Assembly: GCA_039822045.1 (NCBI GenBank)
Contig: JBCBMY010000012.1
Coordinates: 119,518 to 183,517, forward strand
DNA from: HLUCCA09 sp039822045
Lineage (GTDB): Bacteria > Pseudomonadota > Alphaproteobacteria > Rhodobacterales > Rhodobacteraceae
Length of the DNA: 64,000 nt
Direction: 5' to 3'
The position numbers and the translations under genes are program-made. The notes under the pieces were generated by a model. It was not told the origin of the DNA and did no database searches. It saw nothing but the letters and a program-made list of their open reading frames with translations. The stretch's first letter is position 1. Each line of letters starts with the position of its first letter. This document shows positions 1 through 8,412 of this stretch, in pieces.

Positions 1-126
1 GATCGGCGGATAGCCCACACCCTCGGGCGTGTAGGGGTCCGTGATCACCGAACGCCCGCCCGCATCGGTCAGTTTGAAGGCCGCATGGCCGAGCCAGGTG
101 ATCTCCAAGCCGGTCGCCCCTCCCAT
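1..126 (-). CDS. MBL-fold metal-dependent hydrolase, UlaG-like (partial, N-terminus only)
   Basis: Only the first 42 codons lie in the window; the rest continues past the left edge. The reverse strand from an ATG at 126-124 gives an N-terminus with ITWLGHAAFKL followed by SVITDPY, the first strands of the UlaG/L-ascorbate-6-phosphate-lactonase-like branch of the metallo-beta-lactamase superfamily, where a GHA motif precedes the first metal-binding loop. A G-rich stretch 8-14 nt upstream can serve as ribosome binding site. The gene reads in the same direction as the dioxygenase at 183-1016 and starts 57 bases after it, so the two may share a transcript. The real substrate cannot be judged from this fragment. 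Confidence 0.75.
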   Translation of the reverse strand, partial: MGGATGLEITWLGHAAFKLTDAGGRSVITDPYTPEGVGYPPI

Positions 127-182
127 TGGTCCAGTACCACCCCCGGTCTTCGGTGCCAGGTGGCGGCGACGGCTCACACCGC

Positions 183-1016
183 CTAGTTGTTGCCCACCAC
201 GTGCGGGCTTGAGGTCTGCAGAATATCATCGTTGGTCGGGCGGCCGTGATGGCGCCAATGGCCACTCCTGTCCGACCCCCGGGCGATGATTGCCTCCACC
301 CCCCGTGCCCAGTCGGGATCGACGATCCGCACCTCGGGCGGGCAATAGCGCAGGGTCAGACCGCATCGCCGCCGCGCCGACAGGTTCGGCTCCGAGCCAT
401 GCACCAGCATATCCGCATGCATCGACATCTGCCCGGCCTTCAGCGTGTTGGTGAAGGGGGCGCCGAACCGCTCGGCATCGGCGATCCCCTTGTGGAACAC
501 CGATCCTTCGCTCATCTCCGCCGTCTCGATCGGGCCACGATCATGGGTGCCGGGAATGAACCGCATCGCAGAGTTCTCGTCATCCGCCTCGTCGATGGCC
601 AGCCACACGGTGACCGTCCGCGCCGGGCTCAACTGCCAGAACGAGGCGTCCTGATGCCAGGGCACCCGACGCGGATCGCCCGCCTTCTTCGACAGGATCG
701 CGCTCGCCCAACAGACGATGTCTTCGCCGATCAGGTCCTCCACATGATCAAGGATCCGGGGATCGGTCGCGATGTCCCAGATGCCGGCCATGCGCGCCTG
801 ATAGCAGTTGATCCCATAGGCCCCCGCCTCGCCCAGATCCGCCATCATCCGATCGAAGTAGGCCCGAATGCGCGCGACCTCGTCGGCGCCGAAAATGTCG
901 AATGGCTGGATATAGCCAAGCCGGTTGTACCGCTCGATCTGGGCCAGCGTCAGGCGCCGCCCCGTCCGGGGCGGAACCGGGCGAAACCCAAGGTCCAGAT
1001 CCTCTGCGATCTCCAT
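183..1016 (-). CDS. phytanoyl-CoA dioxygenase (PhyH) family protein
   Basis: A 277-residue Fe(II)/2-oxoglutarate-dependent dioxygenase of the PhyH family. The metal-binding facial triad is visible as the HQD in WHQDASFW (about residue 120) and a distal His in MLVHGSEPN; the Arg of LTLRYCPP shortly after is placed to bind 2-oxoglutarate. Length is normal for bacterial PhyH proteins, which hydroxylate varied small molecules, so the substrate is not known. It is divergent from the AraC-type regulator at 1158-2021 and is probably that regulator's target. It lies 57 bases upstream of the UlaG-like gene on the same strand. Confidence 0.85.
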   Translation of the reverse strand: MEIAEDLDLGFRPVPPRTGRRLTLAQIERYNRLGYIQPFDIFGADEVARIRAYFDRMMADLGEAGAYGINCYQARMAGIWDIATDPRILDHVEDLIGEDIVCWASAILSKKAGDPRRVPWHQDASFWQLSPARTVTVWLAIDEADDENSAMRFIPGTHDRGPIETAEMSEGSVFHKGIADAERFGAPFTNTLKAGQMSMHADMLVHGSEPNLSARRRCGLTLRYCPPEVRIVDPDWARGVEAIIARGSDRSGHWRHHGRPTNDDILQTSSPHVVGNN

Positions 1017-1090
1017 GGCAGCCAGCCCTCCCGATCCCCATGCCGCCAGGTCAGCCTATGCGCGAGACGGAGCGTGGGGCAGACCCATGC

Positions 1091-1125
1091 TTGACATAAA
1101 CATGCACTATATTGATGTAGTGGCA
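1091..1125. promoter_or_regulatory. candidate regulator site between divergent PhyH and AraC genes
   Basis: The 141-base divergent spacer holds an AT-richer patch with TTGACA at 1091-1096 and an imperfect inverted repeat: TGCACTA at 1103-1109 and TAGTGGCA at 1118-1125, centred between the two starts. Inference: an AraC operator overlapping a promoter. No -10 element with standard spacing to the TTGACA is convincing. Confidence 0.35.
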
Positions 1126-1157
1126 GTCTCCGCGCGTCCGGCACAGGTGCATCATCC

Positions 1158-2021
1158 ATGCGCTTTCCTCAGAAGATGTTCAGGATTGATGCCTATCTCG
1201 GCACGGGCGAGGCCTTTCACTTTGTCCGCAAAGACCTGCCCGACACGCCCCCCCTGCTGGAACACAACCACGACTACTTCGAACTGATGCTCGTCGAACA
1301 GGGGCAGGTCCATCACTGGATCAACGGGTTCGAAGAGGTGCTGGGCCGTGGCCATCTCGTCTTCCTCCGGCCGTCCGACAGCCATGCGCTGCAGGCCGTG
1401 GCCGGCTCCGGCGCACGCATCCTCAACGTGATGTTCCGCCAAGAGACGGCCGCCCACCTTGGCCGGCGCTACACGGCCGAGGTGTCGGGCCGCTTCTTCT
1501 GGCAATCCGGCCCCCTGCCCGTTGCCTTGCGCCTGCGCGGCCCGCAGCTGGAGCGCGCCGTCAACTCGATGCTGACCCTCCACACCACGCACCGCAGCCT
1601 CGCCCGGATCGAGCACTTCCTGCTGTCGGTGATGACCCATGTCCTGGATGCGGGCGACATCATCGACGCCCGCGCGCCGGCCTGGTTGCTCGCGGCCTGC
1701 CGGTCGGCGCGCGAGCCGCGGGTGTTCCGGCAGGGCGCGCAGGGGTTTCTCGAGGCCGCGGGCCGCAGCCAGGAACATGTCTGCCGCCAGGCGCGCCGCT
1801 ATCTCGGCCTCAGCCCGACGCAGTATGTGAACCGCATTCGCATCCAGCATGCCGCCATGCTGCTTGCCGGCACCGATCGCCCGTTGGCCGAAGTCGCCGC
1901 CGATTGCGGGTTCGAAAATCTCAGCTACTTCCACCGCCTGTTCCGCGATCAGTACGGCACGACCCCGCGCAGCTACCGAACCCGGCACCTGGGCCGCAAC
2001 ATGCACGACGGGCCGGTCTGA
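1158..2021 (+). CDS. AraC family transcriptional regulator with N-terminal cupin
   Basis: A 287-residue one-component regulator. The N-terminal 110 residues form an AraC-type cupin sensing domain (HNHDYFELMLV, then RGHLVFLRPSDSHAL). The C-terminal hundred residues carry the two helix-turn-helix motifs of the family, the second ending in CGFENLSYFHRLFRDQYG and TPRSYR, an excellent match to the AraC signature. It is transcribed away from the PhyH dioxygenase, across a spacer with a candidate inverted repeat, the usual arrangement for a local regulator. The inducer is unknown. Confidence 0.9.
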   Translation: MRFPQKMFRIDAYLGTGEAFHFVRKDLPDTPPLLEHNHDYFELMLVEQGQVHHWINGFEEVLGRGHLVFLRPSDSHALQAVAGSGARILNVMFRQETAAHLGRRYTAEVSGRFFWQSGPLPVALRLRGPQLERAVNSMLTLHTTHRSLARIEHFLLSVMTHVLDAGDIIDARAPAWLLAACRSAREPRVFRQGAQGFLEAAGRSQEHVCRQARRYLGLSPTQYVNRIRIQHAAMLLAGTDRPLAEVAADCGFENLSYFHRLFRDQYGTTPRSYRTRHLGRNMHDGPV

Positions 2022-2075
2022 CGGCCGCGTCCACGCGTCAGCACCACCCCGGTGCCGGCCAGCCCCGCGGCCCGT

Positions 2076-3737
2076 TCAAAGGCCCAGACGTTCAAGCGCC
2101 GCATCGATCTGGGCCCGCTCCTGATCGGCGAACCGGAACCACCCCAGAATTGCGCCGCGCGACAGGTCGGGCCGCTCCCGACGCACCGTCTCGATCAGGC
2201 GCAGCGCCTGCGCGTGGCGACCGGTGCGCTCCAGGATCCAGGCCCCGATGACCCGCGACTGAAGGGTCGAGCTCGACATCGAAACGGCCCGCTCGGCCAC
2301 GGCCGCCGCGGTCTCAAGATCGCCGGCCAGCACGTGGAGCTGCGCCTCGAGCCCCAGAAAGCCAAACATCATCGGGTCGAGCGGGCTCAGTCGCTTGGCC
2401 TGTTGCACCGCCGTCATCGCCTCGTCCGTATGGCCCCCGAAAAATCGGTGATAGCCAAAGAAATAGTGCGACAGCGCATCGTTGGGGTTGAGCTCAAGCG
2501 CATGTAGATAGCGCGCCTCCGCCTCTTCCAGTGCGCCCGACATGCCGTTGGCACGGGCCAGCGCGAGATGGGCATGGGGGTCGCGCGGGTCGATTGCCGC
2601 GCTCTCCGCCCCAAGCCGCAGCGCATCGGCCAGGTCCTGCGACCCCGTGGCGGGCCCGGCCAGGAAAAGATGCCGCCGCAGGCTCACCGTCGCCCGCGCG
2701 GCCAGGATGCGCGACGACCCCGGCGCAAGCCGGCTCGCCGTCGACAACAGCGCCGCCGCCTCCTCCATCGCCGGCCCGTCGAACCGCGTCATCAGCGATT
2801 GCGCGCGGTGAAACAGCCCCCAGGCATCGAGCGACGAAATCGGGCGCAGCGCCGCCAGCCGTCGCTCGCGGATGTCGATCTCCTGCGCCACGGCCAGAGC
2901 CACCGTCTGCGCCACCTCGTCAATGATCGCGAACACGTCCTCGGTTGGGCAATCGTAATGGTCGGCCCAGAGCTCGCCGCCGTTGCGCGTGTCGATCAGC
3001 GCAGCCGAGATGCGCTGCCGCCCGGCAAAGGCAAACACCTCGCCCTCCACAATGTACCGCACCCCCAGCCGCGCGGCGACGTCGACCGGATCGCGGCTCG
3101 TGGCCGTCGCAACAGCGGCACTGGCGATGCGCGTGACGAAAAGCTGCCGCGACCGCGACAGCGTGGCCGAAATGTCCCGGCTGATCCCGTTGGCGGCCAG
3201 ACGGGCCTGGCTCTCGCCATGGCCCTGGAACGGCAACACGGCCACCGAGGCCGCGCCCGGGGCCACCAGCCCTGCGTCGAGCGCCGCGTTGGCCGACTGC
3301 TCAGGATCCAGGATCGATCTTCCCAACGCGACCGCGGGCACCATGTCTGCCGTGGGTGCCAACGGCGGATGGTGGGGCGCGGACAGCGGCATCGGCTGCA
3401 ACAGCAGCCGGTAACCCTGCTTTTGCACCGTTTCGATCACCCTGGGCGCGCGCCGGCTGTCACCGAAGGCGCGGCGCAACTCGGCCACGGCCGTCGTCAA
3501 CACCTCGTCGCCCACCGTCACGTCGGGCCAGACCGCGGTGAACATCGCGTCTCTGGACACCACAGAACCGCCCGCACGCACAAGCGTCAGGAGCACCCCC
3601 ATAGCTTTTGGCGACAGCCGTACCTCGTGCCCGTCCCGCTGCACCTGCCGCGTTCCGGGGTCAACGTGCCACGCCTCCAGTCGAAACGGATCGGCCTGAA
3701 AATCGTCCACCGCCTCAATCCCGCAGATCGGAGCCAT
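2076..3737 (-). CDS. CadC-like winged-helix regulator with TolB-like and TPR regions
   Basis: A 553-residue protein. Residues about 17-115 form an OmpR/PhoB-type winged helix (LSPKAMGVLLTLVRAGG, then VSRDAMFTAVWPD and the wing VIETVQKQGYRLL), as in CadC. After a linker, residues about 160-310 resemble the adenylate-cyclase/TolB-like region common in this class (SVAVLPFQG, YIVEGEV). The C-terminal part is a run of TPR helices (HAHLALARANG, DALSHYFFGYHRFFGG). Unlike CadC itself there is no transmembrane helix, so it should be cytoplasmic. It ends tail-to-tail with the AraC gene and is divergent from the peroxiredoxin at 4047. A GAGGT ribosome site precedes the ATG. Target genes are unknown. Confidence 0.85.
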   Translation of the reverse strand: MAPICGIEAVDDFQADPFRLEAWHVDPGTRQVQRDGHEVRLSPKAMGVLLTLVRAGGSVVSRDAMFTAVWPDVTVGDEVLTTAVAELRRAFGDSRRAPRVIETVQKQGYRLLLQPMPLSAPHHPPLAPTADMVPAVALGRSILDPEQSANAALDAGLVAPGAASVAVLPFQGHGESQARLAANGISRDISATLSRSRQLFVTRIASAAVATATSRDPVDVAARLGVRYIVEGEVFAFAGRQRISAALIDTRNGGELWADHYDCPTEDVFAIIDEVAQTVALAVAQEIDIRERRLAALRPISSLDAWGLFHRAQSLMTRFDGPAMEEAAALLSTASRLAPGSSRILAARATVSLRRHLFLAGPATGSQDLADALRLGAESAAIDPRDPHAHLALARANGMSGALEEAEARYLHALELNPNDALSHYFFGYHRFFGGHTDEAMTAVQQAKRLSPLDPMMFGFLGLEAQLHVLAGDLETAAAVAERAVSMSSSTLQSRVIGAWILERTGRHAQALRLIETVRRERPDLSRGAILGWFRFADQERAQIDAALERLGL

Positions 3738-4046
3738 CTATACCTCAAACGTCGTTTTTTCGACAGCCGGGGCCTGCCCGCAGGGCGGCCGCGGTGGGCG
3801 GGGCCTACTCAAACCGCCCGCAGCGGGCGACGCACGTTTGCGTGTTTGGGCCAGTCCGCGCCGCCCTCACGTCGGATTCACGCCGCGCACACGGATCGCG
3901 AACGAACCGCGTGAACCGGCGGGATGACCTCTGGAAACCTTAAGAAAACCTCCCGCTCTTCCTCAGGAATTCGCGTGGCCCCGGCGCCATGTTGCGCCCA
4001 CCGCCGCGACTCCCCGTGGCGCACGGCTGTTCCAGGAGACCTGACA
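3738..4046. other. 309-base divergent intergenic region
   Basis: This spacer separates the CadC-like regulator (minus) from the peroxiredoxin (plus). It holds GC-rich stretches with a short inverted repeat near 3820-3845 and an AT-richer patch near 3935-3960. An AGGAG ribosome site at 4034-4038 serves the peroxiredoxin ATG. I see no coding sequence or clear promoter hexamers. Confidence 0.5.
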
Positions 4047-4706
4047 ATGCCACTGACGCTGGGCGACATCGCCCCCGATTTCACCGCCGAGACCACCCAA
4101 GGCCCGATCCGCTTTCATGACTGGATGGGCGAGGATTGGTGCGTGCTGTTCTCGCACCCCAAGGACTTCACCCCCGTCTGCACCACCGAACTGGGCGCCA
4201 TGGCCCGCCTGCAGCCCGAGTTCACGGCCCGCGGTGTCAAAGTGATCGGCCTCAGCGTCGACCCTGTCGAGAGCCATCAGATCTGGGCAAAGGACATTGA
4301 GGAAACCCAGGGCGTCGCGCCCAGCTTTCCTTTGATCGGCGATCCCAATCTCGCCGTTGCCAAGCTCTACGGCATGCTGCCGGCAAGCATCGAAGGTGGC
4401 GCCGAGGGGCGGACCGCGGCCGACAACGCCACGGCGCGCTCCGTTTTCGTGATCGGCCCCGACAAGGTCATCAAGCTGATGATCACCTATCCGATGACCA
4501 CCGGCCGCGATTTCGGCGAGATCCTCCGCGTCGTCGACAGCCTGCAGCTCACCGCCCGCCACAAGGTGGCCACGCCCGCGAACTGGCGTCGCGGCGAAGA
4601 CGTCATCATCGTGCCCGCCATCTCCGACGACGAGGCGAAAGAGCGCTTCCCGGCCGGCTGGGCCACCCTGCGCCCCTACCTGCGCGTCACGCAACAGCCC
4701 GGCTGA
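4047..4706 (+). CDS. 1-Cys peroxiredoxin (Prx6 class)
   Basis: A 219-residue thiol peroxidase reducing hydrogen peroxide and organic peroxides. The peroxidatic Cys is C45 in FTPVCTTELG, the Prx6-type variant of the PxxxTxxC motif; no resolving Cys sits where 2-Cys enzymes have one. Length and the extended C-terminal domain (YPMTTGRDFGEILRV) fit Prx6. The open frame extends upstream, but the ATG at 4047 has AGGAG eight bases before it and begins the canonical N-terminus PLTLGDIAPDFTAET. It opens a 15.6 kb run of plus-strand genes, with the exported rhodanese next, suggesting a shared redox/sulfur-stress role. Confidence 0.95.
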   Translation: MPLTLGDIAPDFTAETTQGPIRFHDWMGEDWCVLFSHPKDFTPVCTTELGAMARLQPEFTARGVKVIGLSVDPVESHQIWAKDIEETQGVAPSFPLIGDPNLAVAKLYGMLPASIEGGAEGRTAADNATARSVFVIGPDKVIKLMITYPMTTGRDFGEILRVVDSLQLTARHKVATPANWRRGEDVIIVPAISDDEAKERFPAGWATLRPYLRVTQQPG

Positions 4707-4739
4707 CCGCGGCAACTTCCGACCTCAAAGGACCTTCCC

Positions 4740-5624
4740 ATGACATCGCGCATCTCCATGCTCGCGCTCACGGCCGCCCTCGCGCTCGCCAGCCCCGCGC
4801 TGGCCGACGAACCCGGCTACGCCAACCCCACTCTTCTCACCTCGGCGGCCAGCCTCGACCAAATGCGAGCGGCTGCCACAGCCGATCTGGTCGTCCTCGA
4901 CGTGCGCAGCGCTGACAAGTTCGCCGAGGGCCACATCCCCGGCGCACTCAACCTGCCGTTCACCGCGCTGACCGACCCCGACGCCCATATCGAGGGCGCG
5001 CTCAAGGCCGATCCGGCGATCGCATCGATGCTCGGCGCGCTCGGTGTCGACGCCAAGACCCAGGTCGTCCTTTACGACGATCAGGGCGGCTTTCGCGCGG
5101 CCCGGCTTTTCTGGCTGATGGAGTATTACGGCCACCGGTCCGTCTCGATCCTCGACGGCGGCATCCAGGCCTGGACAGCCGAGGATCTCGCCCTGTCGAC
5201 AGACGCGTCTGCCCACGCGCCCGAACTCGCCACGTTCGCCGTCAACCACACGCCGCGCCGGTTCGCCTCGGCCCTCGACATTCTCGAGCGCCGGAACGAC
5301 CGCGACACGGTCGTCGTCGACGTCCGCCCCACGGCGGCGTTCGACAAGGGCCACATTCCCTGGGCGCAAAGCCTGCCGTGGAAGGGCAATCTCGATGCCG
5401 ACGGCACCATGAAGTCGGCCGAGGATCTCGCCGCCCACTTCGCCGCCCACGGCATCGAGGGCGACGAGGCCGTGATCATCCACTGCCAGACCGGCGAGGC
5501 GTCGGCCCACAGCTACTTCGCCCTGCGGCTCATCGGTCACCCCCAGGTCCGCGTCTACCACCGGTCGTGGGCGGAATGGGGTGCGGCGAGCGACCTGCCC
5601 AAGACCATCTCGGCCGACGGCTGA
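4740..5624 (+). CDS. exported tandem-rhodanese sulfurtransferase
   Basis: A 294-residue protein with a signal peptide (hydrophobic MLALTAALALASPALA, cleavage near residue 22) and two rhodanese domains. The N-terminal domain (about 34-150) is catalytically dead: a DDQGG replaces the active-site loop. The C-terminal domain carries the catalytic C249 in IHCQTGEAS. This inactive-active arrangement is typical of thiosulfate and 3-mercaptopyruvate sulfurtransferases; the loop does not closely match either reference motif (CRKGVT or CGSGVT), so substrate choice is open. Periplasmic export suggests handling of external thiosulfate or persulfides. It lies 33 bases after the peroxiredoxin. Confidence 0.9.
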   Translation: MTSRISMLALTAALALASPALADEPGYANPTLLTSAASLDQMRAAATADLVVLDVRSADKFAEGHIPGALNLPFTALTDPDAHIEGALKADPAIASMLGALGVDAKTQVVLYDDQGGFRAARLFWLMEYYGHRSVSILDGGIQAWTAEDLALSTDASAHAPELATFAVNHTPRRFASALDILERRNDRDTVVVDVRPTAAFDKGHIPWAQSLPWKGNLDADGTMKSAEDLAAHFAAHGIEGDEAVIIHCQTGEASAHSYFALRLIGHPQVRVYHRSWAEWGAASDLPKTISADG

Positions 5625-5703
5625 CCCATACCCCACGGCGCGCCGCTCCACCCAGGGCGGCGCGCCACTCCCAAAACCCATCACACGATCCAAGGAGCCC
5701 CCC

Positions 5704-6675
5704 ATGCACACCGATCCCCTGACCGAAATCGTGCGGAGCCTCGGATTGACGGGATGCGTCTTTCTAGAGGCCGAATTCACTGCGCCCTGGGCCATCACCG
5801 CCCACGTGACCGAAGAGGATTGCCGGCCCTTCATGCCGCTGCCCAACAAGATCGTCGCCTACCATGTCGTGACCGAGGGCGAGGCCATCGTCTCGATGGA
5901 TACCGGCGACGGCTACCGCGCCGACTTCGTCGCCCGCCGCGGCGACGTGGTCTTTCTGCCCTCGAACGCGCTCCATGTGCTGGCCAGCGAACCGGGGCAG
6001 CCGCTTTGTTCTGGCGACGACCTGCTCCTGCCCGGCAGCGACAACGGCCTCGTCCAGATCCGCCATGGCGGCGGCGGGGCCGTCACCCGCATCCTTTGCG
6101 GCTTCATTGCGTGCAGCCGCGCCCAATGTCCGCTGCTCGACAGCCTGCCCGAGCTTCTCGTGATCTCAATCGAGAGCGCCGCGACCCGCCGGTGGATCGA
6201 GGCCTCCATCGCCATCGCCGCGCAGGAGCGGGGGGCATGCCGCCTGGCTGCCGAGAGCGTTATGTCCCGCGTGTCGGAGCTTTTGCTCATCGAGGCCCTC
6301 CGCGCGCATCTCGAGCAGAACCCGCACCCAACCGGATGGCTCGCCGGCATGTCGGATCCCCGCATCGCGCGGGCGCTCTCGTCGATCCACGCCAATCTCG
6401 ACACGCCCCCGTCGGTCGCAACACTCGCCCATGACGCCGGCATGTCGCGTTCGGCCTTCGTCGACCGCTTTTCCGAGCTGATGGGCACCGGGCCCCGGCG
6501 CTACCTGCTCGACCAGCGGATCACGGCGGCGCGGGCGCTTTTGCGCGACACCGACCTGCCCTCGGCCGAGATCGCCTACCGCGTCGGCTATGACGCGCCC
6601 GAGGCGTTCTCGCGGGCCTTCAAACGGGAAACCGGCCGATCTCCGGCCGACTGGCGACAGTGCGGCCAGGCCTGA
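5704..6675 (+). CDS. AraC family regulator with cupin_6 sensing domain
   Basis: A 323-residue regulator. The first half is a cupin_6-type ligand domain (ARRGDVVFLPSNALHVL, then HGGGGAVTRILCGF). The C-terminal hundred residues hold the AraC double helix-turn-helix (HDAGMSRSAFVDRFSELMG, then IAYRVGYDAPEAFSRAFKR). The ATG at 5704 follows AAGGAG with good spacing; the open frame upstream lacks a site. Placed within the redox gene run and in the same orientation, it may control neighbours such as the peroxiredoxin, rhodanese or OsmC gene; this is inference from position only. Confidence 0.88.
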   Translation: MHTDPLTEIVRSLGLTGCVFLEAEFTAPWAITAHVTEEDCRPFMPLPNKIVAYHVVTEGEAIVSMDTGDGYRADFVARRGDVVFLPSNALHVLASEPGQPLCSGDDLLLPGSDNGLVQIRHGGGGAVTRILCGFIACSRAQCPLLDSLPELLVISIESAATRRWIEASIAIAAQERGACRLAAESVMSRVSELLLIEALRAHLEQNPHPTGWLAGMSDPRIARALSSIHANLDTPPSVATLAHDAGMSRSAFVDRFSELMGTGPRRYLLDQRITAARALLRDTDLPSAEIAYRVGYDAPEAFSRAFKRETGRSPADWRQCGQA

Positions 6676-7248
6676 GCCCGCCCGCCTGATGGGCCCCGGC
6701 CCGACCGCATTCAACCCGCCCAGCGCCGGGTCCGAAAGGACCCGGCTCGACGCGCTTACAGCATTGAAAAATATCCAAAAAGTTCATGCCGCCGCGTCAC
6801 TTCACACGCCCCTCACGAACCTGCGAACGGGCCCAACCAAACGGTCATCTCGCCCGGTCAAAGGATCATTCGCAGGGCCGCTCACCCCTCATATGTCGGT
6901 CCCATCGACAGAACGGACCCACGACCATGACCGACCCACATCATCGCTTGAGCACGCCCTCCCGGGGAGCCGACCAAAGCTCCCATGGCCTCGGCGCGCG
7001 CCCCGGCGCGGTCGTCGTCCTCGGGCCCGCGCTGACCGACATAGCCCCGCCGACCGGCCCGGGTCGCCCGGTCCCACGGCACCGGCAAAGGCCCCCGCGC
7101 ACCGCGGGTCCGGCGCCGGCCGGCCGCACCCGTTCCCCGGGGCTTCTCCACCCAATCTCCACGTCGCCTTCACGCATGGCGCGCGGATCGCAGGTAGCTC
7201 ACGTCGCAACCGAGCGGGCTGCCTCCCAACCCTTGAAAGGACTTTGAC
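6676..7248. other. 573-base region without a supportable gene
   Basis: Between the AraC gene and osmC. Near its left end is a strong stem-loop (6725-6746). An AT-rich patch follows at 6760-6785 and could be a promoter, but no pair of hexamers stands out. A 107-codon frame from an ATG at 6927 runs to 7247, but it is proline/arginine-rich with no ribosome site or recognisable family and looks non-coding. A clean AAGGA ribosome site sits just before the osmC ATG. Confidence 0.5.
6725..6746 (+). terminator. stem-loop with GAAA tetraloop after the AraC gene
   Basis: A perfect 9-bp stem, GCCGGGTCC and GGACCCGGC, closes a GAAA tetraloop 50 bases after the AraC stop. There is no U-tract, so it is more likely an RNA 3'-end stabiliser or a pause/Rho-linked structure than a full intrinsic terminator. 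Confidence 0.5.
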
Positions 7249-7815
7249 ATGACCACAGAAACCCTTGAGCCCCGCGTCGATAACGGCGTCGATGTCGAGG
7301 CCATCCTCTCGGCCCGCGAGGCGCTCACAGCCGAGCCCGAAGGCGCCCAGTTCACCTGGCGCGCGCAGTGCGAATGGCTCGACGGCGTTCACAGCCGGTC
7401 GACCATCTCGGGCTTCTACGGGCTCGGCACCGAGCAGGTGCGCCAAAAGATCTTCACGGTCGACGCCGACCACCCCGAGGTCTTTGCCGCCTCCGACAAG
7501 GGCGCGACACCCGTCGAGATCCTGCTGTCGGCCCTGGCCTCGTGCCTGACGGGCGGCGTGGCGTCGGTGGCCCAGCGCCGCGGCGTTCAGCTCCGCTCGG
7601 TCGCCGCGACCGTCGAGGGCGATATGGACCTGCAGGGCATCCTCGGGATCGACGAGAGCGTGCGGAACGGCTTCAGCGCCATCCGCGTGTCGTTCCGCGT
7701 CGATGCCGATGCCTCGAAGGAGGAAATCGCCGGCATCGTCGCCCAGTCGCAGAAGCGGTCCGCCGTCTTCGACATCCTCACCAACCCCAGCAACGTGCGG
7801 GTGACCGTGGCCTGA
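7249..7815 (+). CDS. OsmC family protein
   Basis: A 188-residue OsmC/Ohr-superfamily protein, likely acting on organic hydroperoxides or related thiol substrates in the cytoplasm. The hallmark helix is LLSALASCLTGG with the conserved Cys, preceded by GATPVEILL. The second family Cys, expected near the C-terminal helix, is absent: that site reads KRSAVFDILTNP. The only other Cys is near the N-terminus (AQCEW). It may therefore belong to the OsmC branch without the classical Cys pair. The ATG at 7249 follows AAAGGA. It begins a cluster with two DUF1127 genes and an FAD oxidoreductase. Confidence 0.88.
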   Translation: MTTETLEPRVDNGVDVEAILSAREALTAEPEGAQFTWRAQCEWLDGVHSRSTISGFYGLGTEQVRQKIFTVDADHPEVFAASDKGATPVEILLSALASCLTGGVASVAQRRGVQLRSVAATVEGDMDLQGILGIDESVRNGFSAIRVSFRVDADASKEEIAGIVAQSQKRSAVFDILTNPSNVRVTVA

Positions 7816-7852
7816 GCCCTAGGCGCGCCGCCCGCGAGATAAGGAGCATCCC

Positions 7853-8086
7853 ATGAGCCATCTCGCTCAAATCCACCACACGACCATCGGCGCCTCAGAC
7901 CGTCCGGGCGACCGGCACCGCGGCCTGCGGGCGCGCCTCATGGCCGGGCGCCGCGCCATCAAGCACGCGCGCGACTATCGCGCCCTGCTTCGCAAGGACG
8001 AAGGCGCGCTGGCCGACCTCGGTCTGACCCACGCCCAGATCCGCGCGGAACTCTACAAGGTTCCGCACTGGACCTGGCTCTTCTGA
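7853..8086 (+). CDS. small DUF1127-type protein
   Basis: A 77-residue basic protein. The C-terminal half (YRALLRKDEGALADLGLTH, then AQIRAELYK) matches the DUF1127 helix, which usually reads LLxLDDxxLxDIGLTRxxI. AAGGAG precedes the ATG with ideal spacing. DUF1127 proteins in Rhodobacter include CcaF1, a stress-linked RNA-associated factor; whether this protein acts alike is unknown. It sits right after osmC and is followed by a second DUF1127 gene, with a strong hairpin between them. Confidence 0.75.
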   Translation: MSHLAQIHHTTIGASDRPGDRHRGLRARLMAGRRAIKHARDYRALLRKDEGALADLGLTHAQIRAELYKVPHWTWLF

Positions 8087-8101
8087 GGCACCCTCATCCA
8101 C

Positions 8102-8128
8102 GCAGCGGCCGGCCCGCCCGGCCGCTGC
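8102..8128 (+). terminator. 11-bp GC hairpin between the two DUF1127 genes
   Basis: GCAGCGGCCGG (8102-8112) pairs perfectly with CCGGCCGCTGC (8118-8128) around a CCCGC loop, 15 bases after the first DUF1127 stop. There is no U-run. It could set the stability or stoichiometry of the two messages, or act as a processing site. Confidence 0.55.
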
Positions 8129-8160
8129 CCCAACTCCCCAATCCCTGAAGGAGCCAGATG

Positions 8161-8370
8161 ATGGCGATCCAACTTCCCGCGGCCCCCCGGCCGGCCGGGC
8201 CGACCGCGCTCGGCCTTGGCCGCCGGCTCTGGCTTGCCCTCTCCCGCCTTGGGACGCGAACGCACCGTGCCGGCCCCAGGCTGACCGACCTCTCCGACCA
8301 CACGCTGCGCGACATCGGGCTCACGCCCGATCCGTCCGCGCGCCGTCGCAGCCGGCCCCTCGGCCTCTGA
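8161..8370 (+). CDS. small DUF1127-type protein
   Basis: A 69-residue arginine-rich protein. Its C-terminal helix LTDLSDHTLRDIGLTPD is a near-canonical DUF1127 motif. Two adjacent ATGs exist (8158 and 8161); the second has the better spacing to AAGGAG at 8148-8153. It forms a tandem pair with the DUF1127 gene at 7853. The N-terminus is proline/arginine-rich and unstructured. Its function is not known; an RNA-related role is suggested only by analogy to CcaF1 of Rhodobacter. Confidence 0.75.
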   Translation: MAIQLPAAPRPAGPTALGLGRRLWLALSRLGTRTHRAGPRLTDLSDHTLRDIGLTPDPSARRRSRPLGL

Positions 8371-8412
8371 CCCGAACCAACGCCCATAGGCGCCCAGCAC
8401 AGGAGCAACGCC

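Noticed and set aside
6927..7247. Possible 106-residue protein upstream of osmC
   Set aside because: No ribosome site, Pro/Arg-rich composition, no known family; the ATG-to-stop frame is expected by chance in GC-rich DNA.
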